The notes: generated by a model from the letters alone, not told the origin. A stretch of DNA of 64,000 nt from Bradyrhizobium japonicum USDA 6 (GCF_000284375.1 NC_017249.1:62001-126000), one strand, 5' to 3'; counted from the first letter of the stretch, positions 32,940 through 42,750 are shown. Made by a program: numbers and translations.

Positions 32940-34640
32940 CTACGGCGCCGGCTGGAACGACTCCGCCCGCGCCATCTGCCAGGCATCACGGAAGCGCGGA
33001 TCTTCGGTGCCTTCGAGCAGCTCGCCCGGACGCAGCGACGGATAGAGCTGTGCAAAGGATCGCACCTGGGTGGTCGACGTCCGCTGGCTGAAGTGGATCG
33101 GGCGCAGCTGCTGCGGATGCTCGAGACCGGCCGCGGCGATCAACTCGGTGAGCGAGTGCAGCGTGGCGTGGTGATAATTATGCACGCGGTCGATCTTGAG
33201 CGGCACGTAGAGCGCGCGGGCCCGCGTCGGGTCCTGGGTCGCAACCCCGGTCGGGCAGCGGTCGGTGTGGCAGCTCAGCGACTGGATGCAGCCCAGCGAG
33301 AACATGAAGCCGCGCGCCGAGTTGCAATAGTCGGCGCCGATCGCCATCGCCCGCGCCATGTCGAAGGCGGTCGCGATCTTGCCGGACGCGCCGATCCTGA
33401 TGCGGTCGCGCGCATTGATGCCGACCAGCGCGTTGTGGACGAAATTGACGCCCTCGCGCATCGGCATGCCGAGATGGTCCATGAACTCCAGCGGCGCCGC
33501 GCCGGTGCCGCCTTCATTGCCGTCGACGACGATGAAGTCAGGATAGATGCCGGTTTCCAGCATCGCCTTGCAGATCGCCAGGAATTCCCAGGGATGACCG
33601 ATGCATAGCTTGAAGCCGGCCGGCTTGCCGCCGGACAAGCGCCGCATCTCGGCGAGGAACTGCATCATGCCGACGGGCGTGGAGAAGGCGCGGTGCGAGG
33701 CTGGCGAAATGCAGTCCTCGCCCATCGTGACGCCGCGGATTTTCGAGATCTCCTCCGACACCTTCGCAGCCGGCAGCACGCCGCCATGGCCGGGCTTGGC
33801 GCCCTGGCTGATCTTGAGCTCGACCATCTTGATCTGGTCCTGGCTCGCGACCCGCGCGAACGCCTCCGGGTCGAACGTGCCGTCGAGATGACGGCAACCG
33901 AAATAACCGGAGCCGATCTCCCAGATGATGTCGCCGCCCATCTCGCGATGGTAGGGGCTGAAGCCGCCCTCGCCGGTGTCGTGCGCGAAGCCGCCCTTCC
34001 TGGCGCCGGCATTGAGCGCGCGCACGGCATTCGGGCTGAGCGCGCCGAAGCTCATCGCGGAGATGTTGAACACCGATGCCGAATATGGCTTTGCGCAATC
34101 GGGGCCGCCGATGGTGACGCGAAACTTCTCCTCGGCGTGCGTCTTAGGCGAGACCGAGTGATGCATCCACTCGTAGCCCTCGCGGTAGACGTCCTCCTGG
34201 GTGCCGAACGGGCGCTTGTCGAGCTCCATCTTGGCGCGCTGATAGACCAGCGAGCGGGTATCGCGCGAGAACGGCATGCCGTCCTTCTCGCTCTCGAAGA
34301 AGTACTGCCGCATCTCCGGGCGTATCTCTTCGAGCAGAAAACGGATATGCGCCGAGATCGGATAGTTGCGGAGCACCGCGTGACTCTTCTGCATGAGGTC
34401 GCGGACGCCGAGCAGCGTCAGCGCGCCAAAGATCAGGATCGGGATCAGCAGGATGTCGAAGATCTTGCCATCGGCGAGGCCGATGCCGATCAGCAGCGCG
34501 GTGACGACCGCGCAGATGGTCAGCACGATGAAGCGCGGCGAGAACGGCAGCAGCAGGGTTTCCGTCAGCCCTTCGGCCGAAGCTTGCGTCTTGTTATCGT
34601 TGGCCACGACCACATCCCTCTCGTCAGTCTGACAGGGCAT
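32940..34640 (-). CDS. FMN-binding glutamate synthase family protein
   Basis: A 566-residue protein; GTG in the VVVAND stretch, 10 codons on, is an alternative start. Two membrane helices lie at about 35-90 (FIVLTICAVVTALLIGIGLA, LLIPILIFGALTLLG). Then comes the GltB-like TIM-barrel domain: FNISAMSFGALSPNAVRALN, GAKPGHGGVLP, FIVVDGNEGGTGAAP, and a CxxxxxxxxCPTGVATQ-type iron-sulfur/FMN region (LSCHTDRCPTGVATQD). It lacks the amidotransferase domain, so ammonia or another partner would be the nitrogen source. Membrane anchoring is typical of this subgroup. Confidence 0.9.
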   Translation of the reverse strand: MPCQTDERDVVVANDNKTQASAEGLTETLLLPFSPRFIVLTICAVVTALLIGIGLADGKIFDILLIPILIFGALTLLGVRDLMQKSHAVLRNYPISAHIRFLLEEIRPEMRQYFFESEKDGMPFSRDTRSLVYQRAKMELDKRPFGTQEDVYREGYEWMHHSVSPKTHAEEKFRVTIGGPDCAKPYSASVFNISAMSFGALSPNAVRALNAGARKGGFAHDTGEGGFSPYHREMGGDIIWEIGSGYFGCRHLDGTFDPEAFARVASQDQIKMVELKISQGAKPGHGGVLPAAKVSEEISKIRGVTMGEDCISPASHRAFSTPVGMMQFLAEMRRLSGGKPAGFKLCIGHPWEFLAICKAMLETGIYPDFIVVDGNEGGTGAAPLEFMDHLGMPMREGVNFVHNALVGINARDRIRIGASGKIATAFDMARAMAIGADYCNSARGFMFSLGCIQSLSCHTDRCPTGVATQDPTRARALYVPLKIDRVHNYHHATLHSLTELIAAAGLEHPQQLRPIHFSQRTSTTQVRSFAQLYPSLRPGELLEGTEDPRFRDAWQMARAESFQPAP

Positions 34641-34768
34641 GATACGCCCGCGCCACGTCCACAGATATGACGTGGACCCCGCCTTGAGGCTACCGAATCC
34701 GGATGCCGCAAATCAATCCGTCCGGCGGCGTGCTTTCGCAGTGCAATAGATTCAAATGAAATGACAAA

Positions 34769-35680
34769 TCAGTGACCATGAGGCTGCGCCTCATGCGGAA
34801 TGACGCCGTGCTGATCGAGGCCGCCTCGCGCCAGCCAGGCATCGGTGCTCGCGACCGCGCGCTCGATATGGTCGTCGGTCCGCGAAAAATCGTAGGGCGA
34901 TCCCACCAGCGGACAGAGCGGCGGCACCACGACATATTCGATGTCGGACGCCAGCCCCTCGAGCTCCGCCACCAATTGCCGGGCGATCAGCAGCGTCAGC
35001 GCATGCAGGGCATTGGCAACCGCGCCCACCGGCGGATCCTTCACCGCGCAGGCGTGCCCGGTCGGCAGCACGACCAGCCGTTTTGCGCCTTTCCTGATCG
35101 CGACCCGGACCGGGGTGTTCGAGGAGAGCGCGCCGTCGGCGAGGAACCGATTGCGGTAGTAGACCGGCGAGAACGCGCCGGGGATCGCAGTGGACGCCAG
35201 GATCGCGTCCACCGCCGCCCCCTCCGACAACACCACGCTCTCCCCGGAGACGAAATCGGTGGTGACGATGTGCACCGGAAGCGCGGCATCCTCGAGGTTG
35301 CGGTAGGGGATGTGGTCCTCGACCAGCTTGCGGATGCCATCATGGGGAATCAGGAAATCGCGTCGCCACATGAAGCCGGCGAGGCTCTTCCAGGTGACCG
35401 GGAAGACATCATGACGCTTCAGGCCGCGCCAGACGGCTTCAAGCCCGAGCACGCCCTTGAGCGAGGGGTCGCCGGCATAATAGGCGCCGTTGATCGCGCC
35501 GACGCTGGAGCCGACGACGAGATCGGCGACGACCCCGTGCCGCGCCAGTGAATGCATCATGCCGACCTGGATCGCTCCAAAACTGCCGCCGCCCGCCAGC
35601 ACGAAGGCGGTCGGTTTCGGCGGACCATGGTCGATCACGGACAAGATTTGCGCAGCTCCCCAGCTCTCGCATTGCAACAT
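34769..35680 (-). CDS. Patatin-like phospholipase
   Basis: A 303-residue protein. Oxyanion motif GGGSFGAIQVG near 31-41, nucleophile elbow G-S-S-V-G (serine near 59) and the dyad aspartate in FLADGALSSNTP near 182. These define the RssA/patatin hydrolase family, which cleaves acyl esters of lipids. No signal peptide. The C-terminus is His-rich (HGVIPHEAQPHGH). Confidence 0.93.
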   Translation of the reverse strand: MLQCESWGAAQILSVIDHGPPKPTAFVLAGGGSFGAIQVGMMHSLARHGVVADLVVGSSVGAINGAYYAGDPSLKGVLGLEAVWRGLKRHDVFPVTWKSLAGFMWRRDFLIPHDGIRKLVEDHIPYRNLEDAALPVHIVTTDFVSGESVVLSEGAAVDAILASTAIPGAFSPVYYRNRFLADGALSSNTPVRVAIRKGAKRLVVLPTGHACAVKDPPVGAVANALHALTLLIARQLVAELEGLASDIEYVVVPPLCPLVGSPYDFSRTDDHIERAVASTDAWLARGGLDQHGVIPHEAQPHGH

Positions 35681-35814
35681 CGCGGCGAGATTTTGGCGCG
35701 AGCTTATAACAAGGCCCGCGCGAGACGCGCCAATAACAAAGTCGGGGGAGGATGGTGAGGGAAGACGGTGGTGTTAGCGAGTGTGAGGCGCGATGGCAGC
35801 AACACTCACCGCCT

Positions 35815-35966
35815 TCATCCCCGCCTAGTGCGCAATTGCGCACGGGGGCGGGGATCCATAGCCACGGGGAGGAATTATTGCGCGAGCTGATAGCCACGAG
35901 TCTTCGCCAAACCACTTCCTGTGGTTATGGGTCCCGGGCTCGCGCTTCGCGCGCCCCGGGACGACA
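35815..35966. repeat. Palindromic intergenic repeat region
   Basis: Contains a perfect 16-bp palindrome GTGCGCAATTGCGCAC (35828-35843) flanked by CCCCGCC and GGGCGGGG, and a hairpin GTCCCGGG / CCCGGGAC (35931-35938 and 35955-35962) with a GC-rich loop. The style matches dispersed Bradyrhizobium intergenic repeats. No gene lies between 35681 and 36006. Confidence 0.6.
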
Positions 35967-36006
35967 CCGATGTTGCGGCTAAAGGCGTCGCTCGGAAACG
36001 AGCGGC

Positions 36007-36780
36007 TTACCGCTCGACGAATGCCTTCTCGATCACGAAATGGCCGGGCTTGTTGCCGGAGCCCTCGATGAAATCGCGGCCTTCGAACATCACCTTCAGC
36101 TCTTCCAGCATCGCCGGGCTGCCGCACATCATGATGCGGTCGGTTTCGATGTCGAGCGGGCCCTGTCCGATATCGTTGAAGATCTGCTCGGAGTTGATGA
36201 GGTCGGTGATGCGGCCGCGGTTCTTGAACGGCTCGCGGGTCACGGTCGGGTAGTAGATCAGCTTGTCCGCAAGCAGCTCCCCGAACAGCTCGTCCTCGCG
36301 CAAGGAAGCAACCAGCTTCTCGCCATAGGCAAGCTCGGAGACCTGGCGGCAGCCATGCACCAGCACGATGCTGTCGAACTGGTCGTAGACCTCGGGGTCC
36401 TTGATCAGGCTGGCGAAGGGCGCGAGACCGGTGCCGGTCGAGAGCAGCATCAGCCGCTTGCCGGGGATGAGGTTGTCGGTGATCAGCGTGCCGGTCGCCT
36501 TGCGGCCGACCAGGATGGTGTCGCCTTCCTTGATCTTCTGGAGGCGCGAGGTCAGCGGGCCGTCCTGAACCTTGATCGAGAAGAACTCGAGCTCTTCCTC
36601 GTGGTTGGCGCTTGCCATGCTGTAGGCGCGCAGCAGCGGACGGCCGTCGACCTCGAGGCCGATCATGGCGAACTGGCCGTTCTGGAAGCGGAAGCCGGTG
36701 TCGCGCGTGGCGCGGAAGCTGAACAGCGTGTCGGTCCAGTGCTGGACGGAAAGAACCTTCTCTCGGTAAAACGCGCTCAT
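36007..36780 (-). CDS. fpr: Ferredoxin-NADP reductase
   Basis: A 257-residue flavoprotein from ATG 36780. FAD site RAYSMASANHEEELEFF (R-x-Y-S), NADP site LLSTGTGLAPFASLI, and a C-terminal GHFVIEKAFVER, whose final aromatic/R-rich end is typical of the bacterial subclass I FPR. It exchanges electrons between NADPH and ferredoxin or flavodoxin, often under oxidative stress. Monocistronic. Confidence 0.93.
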   Translation of the reverse strand: MSAFYREKVLSVQHWTDTLFSFRATRDTGFRFQNGQFAMIGLEVDGRPLLRAYSMASANHEEELEFFSIKVQDGPLTSRLQKIKEGDTILVGRKATGTLITDNLIPGKRLMLLSTGTGLAPFASLIKDPEVYDQFDSIVLVHGCRQVSELAYGEKLVASLREDELFGELLADKLIYYPTVTREPFKNRGRITDLINSEQIFNDIGQGPLDIETDRIMMCGSPAMLEELKVMFEGRDFIEGSGNKPGHFVIEKAFVER

Positions 36781-37154
36781 GATTTTCGATATTCCGAATA
36801 ATTGCGGTTTTAGGGCAAAAGCGTTGCCCGGCCCCTGAAAGCGGGGCGGACACCATTGCCATGGCGGAGGATTTCGCGTGTGTGATCTACGCCATTGAGG
36901 CCAATAATCAACCTCGTTCCGGATGCAATTGATGCCGCTCAGACCGGCATTTGCGGCGGAAATGGCCACATCATTAATGAATCTGCTGCCGGGAATGCGC
37001 GGCGGGCAATTTCTTTTCCCTCCGGGGCCTGATTGCAGCACTTAATTTCCGTCGCGCTCGCGAGAATTTCATTAAGAATAGCTCTGACTTTCACCCCGGT
37101 TTGGCGCCGTTTCCCGCATTTTTGCGGCTTTTGGCGACAGGAACGACTGAACAC
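36781..37154. other. Intergenic region, no supported gene
   Basis: The 374 bases between the two divergent genes hold no frame with a recognisable product. The stretch is comparatively AT-rich around 36900-37090, as expected for promoters, but I cannot place a convincing -35/-10 pair. Confidence 0.5.
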
Positions 37155-37958
37155 ATGGCAAGCGGCGAGCGGATCTTCGTCCAGGCGATCAGGCGCTATT
37201 GCGCGACCCATGGCATCGCGCTCGACGTCCGCGCCGGCGGCTGGCTGCTCGCGATGCGCAGCCGCGCGAAGCGTCACTTCGCTTTCGGCTACGACATCGG
37301 CCTCAACAGCGCGATCGCGCACCGCCTCGCCAACGACAAATCGGCCACTGCCGAGGTGCTGGCGCTTGAGGGGGTGCCGTGCGTTCCCCATTGCCTCTTC
37401 CTCAACCCAAAGCTGGGCAAGAACGTTGTCGGCCCCAATTGGCGAGACGCAATGCTCGAGCTGCTTCACGACCATCCGCAAGGCGTGGTGGTGAAGCCGA
37501 ACGAGGGGACATCGGGGCGCTCGGTGTTCAAGGTGACGACAGCGGCTGAACTCGACCACGCGGCCGCCGAGGTGTTTTCGATGAGCGCCGGACTCGTGAT
37601 CTCGCCCTATGTCGCGATCGAGCAAGAGGTGCGTGTGATCCTGCTCGATGATGTGCCACTCGTCGTCTACAGCAAGCAGCGTGGGTCGGATTGGCGACAC
37701 AATCTTGATGCCGGCGCCAAGCCGGTGCTGCTGGAGGACGACAAGGTTCGAACGGCCTGCGTGAAGCTCGCGACCGATGCCGCGAGCGCCATCGGCATCG
37801 CCTTTGCGTCAATTGACGTGGTGCGTGTCGACCGTGATTGGCGCGTGCTCGAGATCAATTCCGGCGTGATGATGGAAGCACTGGCGAAGCTGCATCCGGA
37901 GTTGGTGCAGGCGACGTACGACGCGGCGCTGGATCGGGTGTTTGGGGATAAAGGCTGA
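37155..37958 (+). CDS. ATP-grasp domain protein (RimK/cyanophycin-synthetase-like)
   Basis: A 267-residue protein from ATG 37155. ATP-grasp blocks: GVVVKPNEGTSGRSVFKV (nucleotide lysine), AGLVISPYVAIEQEVRVILLDD, and the metal/ATP end RVLEINSGVMME (E-x-N). The N-terminal part is short, so it is a minimal ligase of the RimK/cyanophycin group that would join a carboxylate to an amine. Substrate unknown; stands alone. Confidence 0.85.
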   Translation: MASGERIFVQAIRRYCATHGIALDVRAGGWLLAMRSRAKRHFAFGYDIGLNSAIAHRLANDKSATAEVLALEGVPCVPHCLFLNPKLGKNVVGPNWRDAMLELLHDHPQGVVVKPNEGTSGRSVFKVTTAAELDHAAAEVFSMSAGLVISPYVAIEQEVRVILLDDVPLVVYSKQRGSDWRHNLDAGAKPVLLEDDKVRTACVKLATDAASAIGIAFASIDVVRVDRDWRVLEINSGVMMEALAKLHPELVQATYDAALDRVFGDKG

Positions 37959-37983
37959 GCGCTCAGCACTCGCCGTCTTCCCT

Positions 37984-38123
37984 TCTCCCCTTGTTAGAGA
38001 AGGTGGCGCGAAGCGCCGGATGAGGGGTATCTCTCCGTAGATTCAATATGAGTTGGACTCGCGGAGAGATACCCCTCACCCGGCTTCGCTCTTCGCGAAG
38101 CCACCCTCTCCCGCAAGGGGAGA
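37984..38123. repeat. Large inverted-repeat element
   Basis: Left arm 37984-38037 and right arm 38062-38123 are near-complementary: both begin/end TCTCCCCTTG / CAAGGGGAGA and meet at GTATCTCTCCG / CGGAGAGATAC around a 24-base loop. A dispersed palindromic element typical of this genus; between convergent genes it could act as a bidirectional terminator. Confidence 0.8.
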
Positions 38124-38143
38124 GGGTGCACCGAGCTTGCGGC

Positions 38144-39064
38144 TCAATTATTCGCGCTGGCGGAATCGTCCATCGACTTGAACGCTTCCTCCAGCTGCAG
38201 GGAGATCGGCACGTTCAGACGTTCACCGGTCGGAAGCCGTGCGATGAACCATTTGTTGTAGAGTGGGATGAGGTCCTGATTGGAGCCGAGCTTGCGGAAG
38301 GTGCGGTCGACCACCGCCGTCAGCTGAGGCTCACCCTTCCTGAACATGATGCCGTAGGGGTCATAGGACAGGTAATCGCCGGTGACGCGGAACTTGTCCT
38401 GCGCCTTGTGACGCGCGATCAGGCCGGAGAGCAGGATGTCGTCGGTTGCGAACGCGTCGGCCTTGCCGTCGACGAGCATCTGGTAGGACTGCTCGTGATC
38501 CGGCGAGGTGACGATGTTCAGCCCGAGCGAGGACTTCTTGTCGGCCGCGTGGATCGCCTGCTCGTTGGTGGTGCCTTTCGTCACCACCACGGTCTTGCCC
38601 TTCAGATCGGCCAACGACTGGACCTTTGACGCCTTCGGCACCATCAGCTTGGTGCCGGCGACGAACATCAAAGGCGAGAACGCGACGCGCTTGCCGCGCT
38701 CGGCATTGGCGGTGGTCGAGCCGCATTCCAGGTCGATCTTGTTCTGGAGCACGGCGTCGATGCGGTCGTCCGACGTGACCTTGACGTAGTCGATCTTCAG
38801 ATCGGGATCGTCGACCTCGACGCCGATCTCCTCGACGATGGCCTCGCAGAGCTCGAGGCTGTAGCCGATCGGACGGCCCGACTGGTCGAGGAAGGAGAAC
38901 GGCGGCGAGCTCTCGCGATAGCCGAGCCGCACGGTATGCCTGTTCTTGATGGCCGACAGCGTCGGGCTAAGCCCTTCGCTGCCGCCGGTCTGGGCGGAGG
39001 CGCCGGTTGCCAGCAGGCATGCTGCCAGCAACAGGCCGCCCGATATCGCCGTTGAAAGGCGCAT
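38144..39064 (-). CDS. Amino-acid-type periplasmic substrate-binding protein
   Basis: A 306-residue protein with a signal peptide (LLLAACLLATGASAQ). It is a class 3 SBP of the GltI/AatJ kind: VRLGYRESSPPFSF, GYSLELCEAIVEEI, DLECGSTTANAERG and VVTKGTTNEQAI. That pattern is usual for glutamate/aspartate binding. No ABC permease or ATPase is nearby; it sits 12 bp after a cation symporter gene on the same strand, an unusual partner. Confidence 0.9.
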   Translation of the reverse strand: MRLSTAISGGLLLAACLLATGASAQTGGSEGLSPTLSAIKNRHTVRLGYRESSPPFSFLDQSGRPIGYSLELCEAIVEEIGVEVDDPDLKIDYVKVTSDDRIDAVLQNKIDLECGSTTANAERGKRVAFSPLMFVAGTKLMVPKASKVQSLADLKGKTVVVTKGTTNEQAIHAADKKSSLGLNIVTSPDHEQSYQMLVDGKADAFATDDILLSGLIARHKAQDKFRVTGDYLSYDPYGIMFRKGEPQLTAVVDRTFRKLGSNQDLIPLYNKWFIARLPTGERLNVPISLQLEEAFKSMDDSASANN

Positions 39065-39076
39065 GACGCACTCCCG

Positions 39077-40372
39077 TCAATGGCCGGCCATCGCGGGCAG
39101 TTCGCCCGGAACCATGTCCGGCGTCGTCGCTTCGCCGGGTCCGAGCTCGTGCTCGGGCCCGAGCTCACCTTCCCACTTCGCGACCACGGCAGTCGCGAGC
39201 GAATTGCCGATGACATTGGTGGCGCTGCGTCCCATGTCCAGGAACGTGTCAATGCCCATGATCATCAGCAGGCCTGCCTCGGGGATGCCGAACTGCGACA
39301 GCGTCGAGGCGATCACCACGAGGGATGCGCGCGGCACGCCGGCAACGCCCTTGGAGGTGATCATCAACGTCGCGAGCATCGCAAGCTGCGTCGCGAGCGA
39401 CATCTCGATGTGGTAGGTCTGCGCGATGAAGATGCTCGCGAAGGTGCAGTACATCATCGTGCCGTCGAGATTGAAGGAATAGCCGAGCGGCAGCACGAAG
39501 CTCGAGATCCGCGACGAGGCGCCGAACTTGGTCAGCCCCTCCAGCGTCTTCGGATAGGCCGCTTCCGAGCTCGCGGTCGAGAACGCAATCATCAACGGCT
39601 CGCGGATAAGTCTCAAGAGATGGCTGTAGCGCGGCCCGATCACGATGAAGCCGACGACCATCAGGATGCCCCACAGGATCGCTAGCGCGAGATAGAAGCC
39701 GCCCATGAAGACGACGAGCTTCCACAGCACGCCAAGACCGCTCTTGGCGACGGTGGCCGTGATGGCCGCCCACACCGCCAGCGGCGCGAACAACATCACA
39801 TAGCTCGTCACCTTGAGCATGATGTGAGCGACGTCGTCGATCATCGCCAGGATCGGCTTCGACCGCTCGGGCATCGAGCCCATCGCCACCGAGAAGAACA
39901 CGGCGAAGATCACGATCTGGAGGATCTCGTTCTGTGCCATCGCATCCGCGATCGAGGTCGGGATCAGATGGGTCAGGAATTTTTCGATCGAGAAGGCCGA
40001 GACCGGTAAGCCGGTCGATTGCCCCGCCTGCGGCAGCGTGCCGGGGAAGTTCGCGCCGGGCTGGAGCAGATTGACCATCACGAGGCCGAGCAGCAGCGAC
40101 ACGAAGGACGCGCTGACGAACCAGCCCATGGTCTTGGCGAAGATGCGCCCGAGCCGCGAGCCGCTGCCCATATGCGCGATGCCACCGACCAGGGTTGCGA
40201 ACACCAGCGGCGCGATGATCATCTTGATCAGGCGCAAGAACATCATGGCGATCAGGTTGATGGAGGAAGCCCATTCGGCTCTGGTGTCGGGCAGGAAGTT
40301 GAAGATCGCCGCACCCATGACGATGCCCAGCACCATCGCTGCCAGAATGTATTGCGTAAACCTGTTCGACAT
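39077..40372 (-). CDS. Dicarboxylate/amino acid:cation symporter (DAACS family)
   Basis: A 431-residue membrane transporter. Family motifs: FLRLIKMIIAPLVFATLVGG, the serine-rich hairpin AFSTASSEAAYPKTLE, LPLGYSFNLDGTMMY and GVAGVPRASLVVIAS, then MGRSATNVIGNSLATAVVAKWEG. These are the substrate and sodium-site elements of GltP/DctA proteins. The C-terminal tail is rich in Gly, Pro and Glu. It takes up C4-dicarboxylates or acidic amino acids. The co-encoded SBP suggests glutamate/aspartate. Confidence 0.92.
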   Translation of the reverse strand: MSNRFTQYILAAMVLGIVMGAAIFNFLPDTRAEWASSINLIAMMFLRLIKMIIAPLVFATLVGGIAHMGSGSRLGRIFAKTMGWFVSASFVSLLLGLVMVNLLQPGANFPGTLPQAGQSTGLPVSAFSIEKFLTHLIPTSIADAMAQNEILQIVIFAVFFSVAMGSMPERSKPILAMIDDVAHIMLKVTSYVMLFAPLAVWAAITATVAKSGLGVLWKLVVFMGGFYLALAILWGILMVVGFIVIGPRYSHLLRLIREPLMIAFSTASSEAAYPKTLEGLTKFGASSRISSFVLPLGYSFNLDGTMMYCTFASIFIAQTYHIEMSLATQLAMLATLMITSKGVAGVPRASLVVIASTLSQFGIPEAGLLMIMGIDTFLDMGRSATNVIGNSLATAVVAKWEGELGPEHELGPGEATTPDMVPGELPAMAGH

Positions 40373-40582
40373 CGCTTACCCCCACGTACACCGGCGCTTC
40401 ATGATGTCGCAGATATGACGACGACGCAACACGCTTGGCGTGCGCGCGCGATGGCTGGATGTTCCCGTTGCGAAACGGGTCGGCGCGATCTAGCCTTCAT
40501 GCAGCGCACAACGAATGCGGCTTGCACGTTTTCTTTGCGGCGGCTGCATCAATAATCGTCAAGCAAACGTGGAGGAAACGCC

Positions 40583-41584
40583 ATGAGCAGCAGCATCAAT
40601 CGCCAGATTCTTCTGGTCGAAAAGCCCAGCGGCAAGCTCGGTGCCGAGCACTTCAAGATGGTCGAGGGTGCGATGCCGGAGCCGAAGGACGGCGAGGCCT
40701 TGCTGCAGGTGCGTTACATCTCGCTCGACGCGGCCAACCGCGCCTGGATGCACGGCGCGACCTATCGCTCCGCGGTCGAGGCCAACAGCGTGATGGCCGG
40801 CGGCGGTATCGCCGAGGTCGTCAGCTCTAAGGCGCCGGGGCTGGCTGCCGGCGACATCGTGTTCGGCGACACCGGCTGGCAGGAGTTTGCCGCGGTGCCG
40901 GCAAAGCATCTCACCAAGATGCCGAAGCTGGAGCCGATGACGCATCTACTCAGCGTGTTCGGCATCGCCGGCCTCACCGCCTATTTCGGTCTGCTGGAGG
41001 TCGGCAAGCCGAAAGAGGGCGAGACCGTCGTGGTGTCCGCGGCGGCCGGCTCGGTCGGCTCGATCGTCGGGCAGATCGCCAAGATCAAGGGATGTCGCGT
41101 GATCGGCATCGCCGGTGGCGCCGACAAGTGCAACTGGCTGACCTCCGAGCTCGGCTTCGATGCTGCCGTCGACTACAAGGACGGCGCAGTGTTCAAGGCC
41201 CTGCGCGCGGCCGCGCCAAAAGGCATCGACGTCTATTTCGACAATGTCGGCGGCGACATTCTGGAAGCCTGCCTGCCGCAGATGAACAATTACGGCCGCA
41301 TCGCCTGCTGCGGTGCGATCTCGCAATATGACGGCGCGCCCTCTGCCCACGGCCCGCGCGGCGTGCCCGGCCTGATCGTGGTGAAGCGGCTCATCATGCA
41401 GGGCTTCATCGTGATGGACTACATGAAGGAGAGCCAGCGTGCGCTCGCCGACCTCCAGGGCTGGGTCGCATCCGGCAAGCTGAAGGTGCAGGAGGACATC
41501 ATCGACGGATTGGAGAACACGCCGAAGGCGTTGATCGGATTGCTCGCGGGAGAGAACCGCGGCAAGCGCATGGTCAAGCTCTGA
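40583..41584 (+). CDS. NADP-dependent medium-chain oxidoreductase (CurA/leukotriene B4 dehydrogenase-like)
   Basis: A 333-residue zinc-independent MDR enzyme. It opens RQILLVEKPSGKL, with VRYISLDAANRAWM, then the nucleotide site VSAAAGSVGSIVGQIAKIKG and FDNVGGDILEACLPQMN. The G-x-x-G-S/A-x-x-G pattern and YFDNVGG are diagnostic of the PTGR/CurA group, which reduces alpha,beta-unsaturated carbonyls with NADPH. Monocistronic; ribosome site GGAGGAAACGCC. Confidence 0.92.
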   Translation: MSSSINRQILLVEKPSGKLGAEHFKMVEGAMPEPKDGEALLQVRYISLDAANRAWMHGATYRSAVEANSVMAGGGIAEVVSSKAPGLAAGDIVFGDTGWQEFAAVPAKHLTKMPKLEPMTHLLSVFGIAGLTAYFGLLEVGKPKEGETVVVSAAAGSVGSIVGQIAKIKGCRVIGIAGGADKCNWLTSELGFDAAVDYKDGAVFKALRAAAPKGIDVYFDNVGGDILEACLPQMNNYGRIACCGAISQYDGAPSAHGPRGVPGLIVVKRLIMQGFIVMDYMKESQRALADLQGWVASGKLKVQEDIIDGLENTPKALIGLLAGENRGKRMVKL

Positions 41585-41594
41585 CGACGTATTG

Positions 41595-41674
41595 CTTGAG
41601 CATGATCTCCGCGCAAACGCGTTCCGCGCTTGTCGCGAGGGAAAATCGCGGCACACTTTCCGGATCGTGCTCTA
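41595..41674. repeat. Dispersed palindromic repeat
   Basis: GAGCATGATC (41598-41607) and GATCGTGCTC (41663-41672) form an almost perfect inverted repeat around a sequence with AAAATCGCGGCACACTTTCC. The form is that of the GAGCATGATC repeats scattered through Bradyrhizobium and Rhodopseudomonas genomes. Confidence 0.7.
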
Positions 41675-41819
41675 GTTACGTCGCAATTGCGCCCGTATAA
41701 TCTACTTGCGGTAGAGGCCGAGGCAGCCAATGATGCTGCACGCGGCATCACCCGCAATGATTGCTTGCATTACATTTGAAAATTGTCGGCGTGACCGACA
41801 GGGCAGGGAATTTACCCAA

Positions 41820-42623
41820 ATGTTCAACACGTTGAAACATGCATCAACGCGTCGCGCGCTGCTGGCGGCAACGCTCTTCGCAACTGCAACAGGCGCATTC
41901 GCGCAAGCGCCGACCGAGGCTCAGAAGAGCGCCATCCGCTCCGCATGCCGCTCGGACTTCATGGCGCACTGCGCGAGCGTCACGCCCGGCGGCGTGGAGG
42001 CGTATCAATGTCTCCAGAAGAACATGTCCAGCCTGTCATCGGGATGCCAGACCGCGGTTCGCGCGGTCGAGCCCGCGGCCGCGCCGAAGACTGAAGCTGC
42101 ACCCGCCAAGGAAGCTGCACCCGCCAAGTCTGAACCGGCAAAGACCGAAGCCGCCCCCGCTGCCGCAGCCGCTCCGAAAGCGGCGGCGTCAAAGCAGCCG
42201 GGCAGCGCGCAGATTGCAGCGGTCAAGAGCGCGTGCCGCGCCGATTATCCCAAGGTGTGCGCGAGCGTGCCGCCGGGTGGCGCCCCCGCCCTCGAATGCC
42301 TCGAGAAGAACAAGGCCAAGGTTTCGCCGGCCTGCGAGAAGGCGGTGAGCGCCGCGACCGGTGGCGGCGGCGCCGCTGCAACGGCAGCGCCTGCGGGCGC
42401 AGCTCCAGCGGCGGCAACGGCGGCGCCGGCCGTAATCGCTCTGCGCCCGCTGCGGCCGCGCGAAGAGCTGTTCATCGTGCGCTCGGCCTGCGGTGCCGAC
42501 ATCCGCACGCTCTGTGCCGGCGTCGCGCCGGGCGGGGGCCGCATCGTGCAATGCATCTCCAGCAATGCCGCGTCACTGTCGCCCGCCTGCAAGGAAGTGC
42601 TGGCGCCATTCGCTGCGCGATAA
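41820..42623 (+). CDS. Exported cysteine-rich repeat protein
   Basis: A 267-residue protein from ATG 41820; the 30-codon upstream extension is not protein-like. Signal peptide RRALLAATLFATATGAFAQ. Three Cys-rich repeats of the GLG1/DUF-type pattern follow: ACRSDFMAHCASVTPGGVEA, ACRADYPKVCASVPPGGAPA and ACGADIRTLCAGVAPGGGR, each with four Cys (AC...C...C...C). Ala/Pro/Lys-rich linkers (AAPAKEAAPAK) separate them. Probably periplasmic with disulfides; function unknown. Confidence 0.88.
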   Translation: MFNTLKHASTRRALLAATLFATATGAFAQAPTEAQKSAIRSACRSDFMAHCASVTPGGVEAYQCLQKNMSSLSSGCQTAVRAVEPAAAPKTEAAPAKEAAPAKSEPAKTEAAPAAAAAPKAAASKQPGSAQIAAVKSACRADYPKVCASVPPGGAPALECLEKNKAKVSPACEKAVSAATGGGGAAATAAPAGAAPAAATAAPAVIALRPLRPREELFIVRSACGADIRTLCAGVAPGGGRIVQCISSNAASLSPACKEVLAPFAAR

Positions 42624-42750
42624 GCGGCGCTGGATTGCGCGCCAAGGGCGCGACCATGATCGGCCGCGCGCGAATGAATTTTCGCGCGCCGGCCGCGACA
42701 AACCCTTTGCAAGTCACCGATTTCAATCACGACAAGACCGGGAGGACAAC

